Below, piece after piece: positions 34,511 through 34,832 of a stretch of 34,832 bases of DNA. This stretch comes from an uncultured Prevotella sp. (lineage in GTDB: Bacteria > Bacteroidota > Bacteroidia > Bacteroidales > Bacteroidaceae). A program made the translations under genes and the position numbers. Positions within the stretch are counted from its first letter, which is position 1. Every line of letters begins with the position of its first letter. Under the pieces are notes generated by a model, which worked only from the letters and a program-made list of their open reading frames with translations, was not told the origin of the DNA and did no database searches. The stretch is from NCBI GenBank assembly GCA_902798285.1, contig CADBVZ010000026.1, forward strand, positions 1 to 34,832, written 5' to 3'.

Positions 34511-34832
34511 TTATCCGAGCTTGCCGTCTGAACCGAGTACGTTCACAATCTTGTGGATGTACATCTTCTTCATATTCTCACGAGCGGGCTTCAGATACTG
34601 GCGAGGATCGAAGTGATCGGGATGCTCAGCCAGATACTTACGGATGGCAGCAGTCATAGCCAGACGAGAGTCAGAGTCAATGTTGATCTTGCAAACAGCG
34701 CTCTTAGAAGCCTCGCGGAGCTGCTCCTCGGGAATACCTACTGCGTCGGGCAGGTTACCACCGAACTTGTTGATAGTGTCAACCTCGTCCTGAGGAACTG
34801 AAGAAGAACCGTGAAGAACGATGGGGAATCCA
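34511..34832 (-). CDS. fba: Fructose-bisphosphate aldolase, class II (3' part)
   Basis: About 106 C-terminal residues; the 5' part lies beyond the window edge. It begins GFPIVLHGSSSVPQDEV, the zinc/phosphate-site segment of class II aldolases, followed by KINIDSDSRLAMTAAIRKY, also highly conserved, and ends NVLGSDGKLG with TAA. It cleaves fructose-1,6-bisphosphate in glycolysis. The terminator lies 26 bp after the stop. Confidence 0.93.
   Translation of the reverse strand, partial: GFPIVLHGSSSVPQDEVDTINKFGGNLPDAVGIPEEQLREASKSAVCKINIDSDSRLAMTAAIRKYLAEHPDHFDPRQYLKPARENMKKMYIHKIVNVLGSDGKLG

Overview
The window looks like a chromosomal segment of a Bacteroidales bacterium, most likely Prevotellaceae. 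The evidence is the promoter style (TTTG, 19-20 nt spacer, TAnnTTTG), the absence of Shine-Dalgarno sequences, Oar-type TonB-dependent receptors, a BACON lipoprotein, a type IX-like C-terminal sorting tail and the split (PA/PB) glycine decarboxylase. Genus is inferred from protein style only; no 16S gene is present.

Layout. 1-150: the 3' end of a secreted protein, then a terminator. 361-3431: a small accessory module with an HU-related protein carrying a C-terminal helix-turn-helix-like segment, a 22-bp iteron-like array and a VirE_N/VapE-type ATPase gene. The ATPase gene and iterons are bracketed by 22-nt inverted repeats. 3515-3703: a short orphan ORF. 3776-10094 (minus): a complete glycine cleavage operon in the order lplA-gcvT-gcvH-gcvPA-gcvPB-lpd, peppered with 7-bp tandem repeats and one long inverted repeat. 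10323-16006 (plus): dxs-trkA-trkH-manA. 15997-17825 (minus): a tightly coupled ABC-type ATPase plus DUF4435 (TOPRIM-like) gene pair that resembles a compact PARIS/OLD-type defence module. 17918-20079 (minus): glyQS and an FKBP lipoprotein. 20248-20322: tRNA-Val(CAC), its terminator and a dense cluster of small palindromes. 20509-28776 (minus): two Oar-like TonB-dependent receptors flanking a BACON/OB-fold lipoprotein. 28944-31242 (minus): hpt-adk-obg. 31332-32843 (plus): nnr. 32852-34357 (minus): a TPR sensor histidine-kinase-like protein that lacks the phospho-acceptor histidine. 34511-34832: the 3' end of a class II fructose-bisphosphate aldolase gene.

Most of the window is housekeeping. 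The gcv operon carries every protein of the glycine cleavage system plus the ligase that loads lipoate on GcvH. The dxs operon joins isoprenoid synthesis, K+ uptake and mannose-6-phosphate isomerisation; hpt-adk-obg joins purine salvage with a ribosome-assembly GTPase. The accessory candidates are the VapE module, the ATPase-DUF4435 pair, the Oar-BACON/OB-Oar cassette and the His-less kinase.

Four starts were moved from the longest ORF because a promoter or the family N-terminus contradicts it: dxs (GTG 10323), the downstream Oar receptor (23814), obg (30110) and the kinase (34357). All assignments rest on reading motifs by eye; no database search was possible.
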